From Plantago ovata (lineage: Eukaryota; Streptophyta; Magnoliopsida; Lamiales; Plantaginaceae): a DNA stretch of 64,000 nucleotides. Both the position numbers and the translations under genes were made by a program. The stretch spans positions 93,194,365 through 93,258,364 of the forward strand of contig CM051455.1 of assembly GCA_028274465.1 (NCBI GenBank), written 5' to 3'. Each line of letters starts with the position of its first letter. Position 1 is the first letter of the stretch. Of this stretch, positions 63,630 to 64,000 are shown piece after piece. The notes below the pieces were generated by a model, which was given only the letters and a program-made list of their open reading frames with translations, had not been told where the DNA came from and made no database searches.

Positions 63630-64000
63630 TTGCTCTTGATTGTGCAGACTTCAGCCACGGAGTCAAACAATGCAATTTGGCACTTTGACAGTGGTTGTCG
63701 AAAGCACATGACGGGCAACAAGAAAAACCTTATAAACTATAGACAGTGGTCTAAAGGTCCAACAATAAGGTTTGCTGGTGGAGGCTTTGGTTCTACTAAA
63801 GGTTATGGTGACGTGAAGTTAAGATGCATTACCATTTCAGGAGTTCTTTATGTCAAAAATCTTAAGTTTAACCTTTTTAGCATGAGTCAAATTTGCTGAC
63901 AAAGGTTACTTCATCAAAATCAAAAGTGATGAATGTAAACTTATTGACTGTGAGACAAATAAGGTTATTATGGTTGCTTGAAGATCAGGAGGTCTCTATA
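63630..64000 (+). pseudogene. Sire-F protease/pre-integrase start
   Basis: The reading has the signature WHFDSGCRKHMTGNKKNLINY, then IRFAGGG and GVLYVKNLKFNLFSMSQ, like Sire-A at 5700-5930. DSGC is the catalytic DSG block of copia protease. It continues past the window edge and is broken. Confidence 0.82.

Larger units (their letters stand above)
61074..64000 (+). mobile_element. Sirevirus Sire-F, 5' part, runs off the window
   Basis: Primer site, gag and the protease/pre-integrase start, colinear with Sire-A 3136-6010. It is broken by several breaks. Confidence 0.87.

Overview
The window is plant nuclear DNA, probably eudicot, made almost entirely of LTR retrotransposons nested inside one another. 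I see no host gene, tRNA, rRNA or CRISPR array. Lineages, judged from protein motifs, primer-binding sites (PBS) and LTR ends, are: Sirevirus-type Ty1/copia (LTR TGTTAGG...ACCAACA, initiator-Met PBS); a second, Tork/Angela-like Ty1/copia family (LTR about 2.1 kb); Athila-like Ty3/gypsy (LTR TGATGAAYG...TTCATCA, tRNA-Asp PBS); short gag-only relatives with nearly the same LTR, called Trg here; and one Tat-lineage Ty3/gypsy element. Two runs of exactly 100 N (27202-27301, 48033-48132) are scaffold gaps, so linkage across them is provisional.

Layout. 1-1913: end of a minus-strand Athila-type LTR with a plus-strand gag-like remnant beside it. 1914-6565: Sirevirus Sire-A, inserted in that remnant. 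6566-42993: one block inserted in the Sire-A integrase, bounded by the direct repeat ATCCT (6561-6565 and 42994-42998). Its skeleton is a minus-strand array with four LTRs and three gag-only internal regions (Trg-1, -2, -3). The middle unit was invaded by Sirevirus Sire-B (12519), which holds Tork-like Tork-1 (14649), which holds Tork-2 (17717-27201), and by the plus-strand Athila-like element Ath-1 (to 35570), which holds Tat-1 (27302-32544). Trg-3 holds a solo LTR (40316-41509). 42999-43048 is the next piece of Sire-A integrase.

43049-64000: the LTR of Sire-C (43049) is invaded by Ath-2 (44477), whose own LTR holds a solo LTR (45282-46525). After the second gap comes the inverted Athila copy Ath-3 (to 52938). 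Then come two Sirevirus 3' ends, each with a long extra ORF downstream of pol (Sire-D 52939-57908, Sire-E 57909-61071), and a last Sirevirus, Sire-F, running off the window.

The most interesting signals are: (1) the tandem LTR-retrotransposon array with one outer target duplication; (2) GC-rich near-palindromic iterons, GGGCGAAYCGCCC-like, just upstream of the LTR TATA box, 2 to 7 copies per array LTR; (3) the Sirevirus 3' ORF, usually called env-like, which here looks acidic, coiled-coil and nuclear-signal-bearing, with no visible signal peptide or membrane segment; (4) structured leader and 3' RNA motifs in Tork-2 and in the Athila/Trg elements. All elements are treated as fossils: the longest open frames (Tat-1 gag-protease, Trg-1 gag, Ath-3 gag and protease) look whole or nearly so, most other coding regions are visibly broken.
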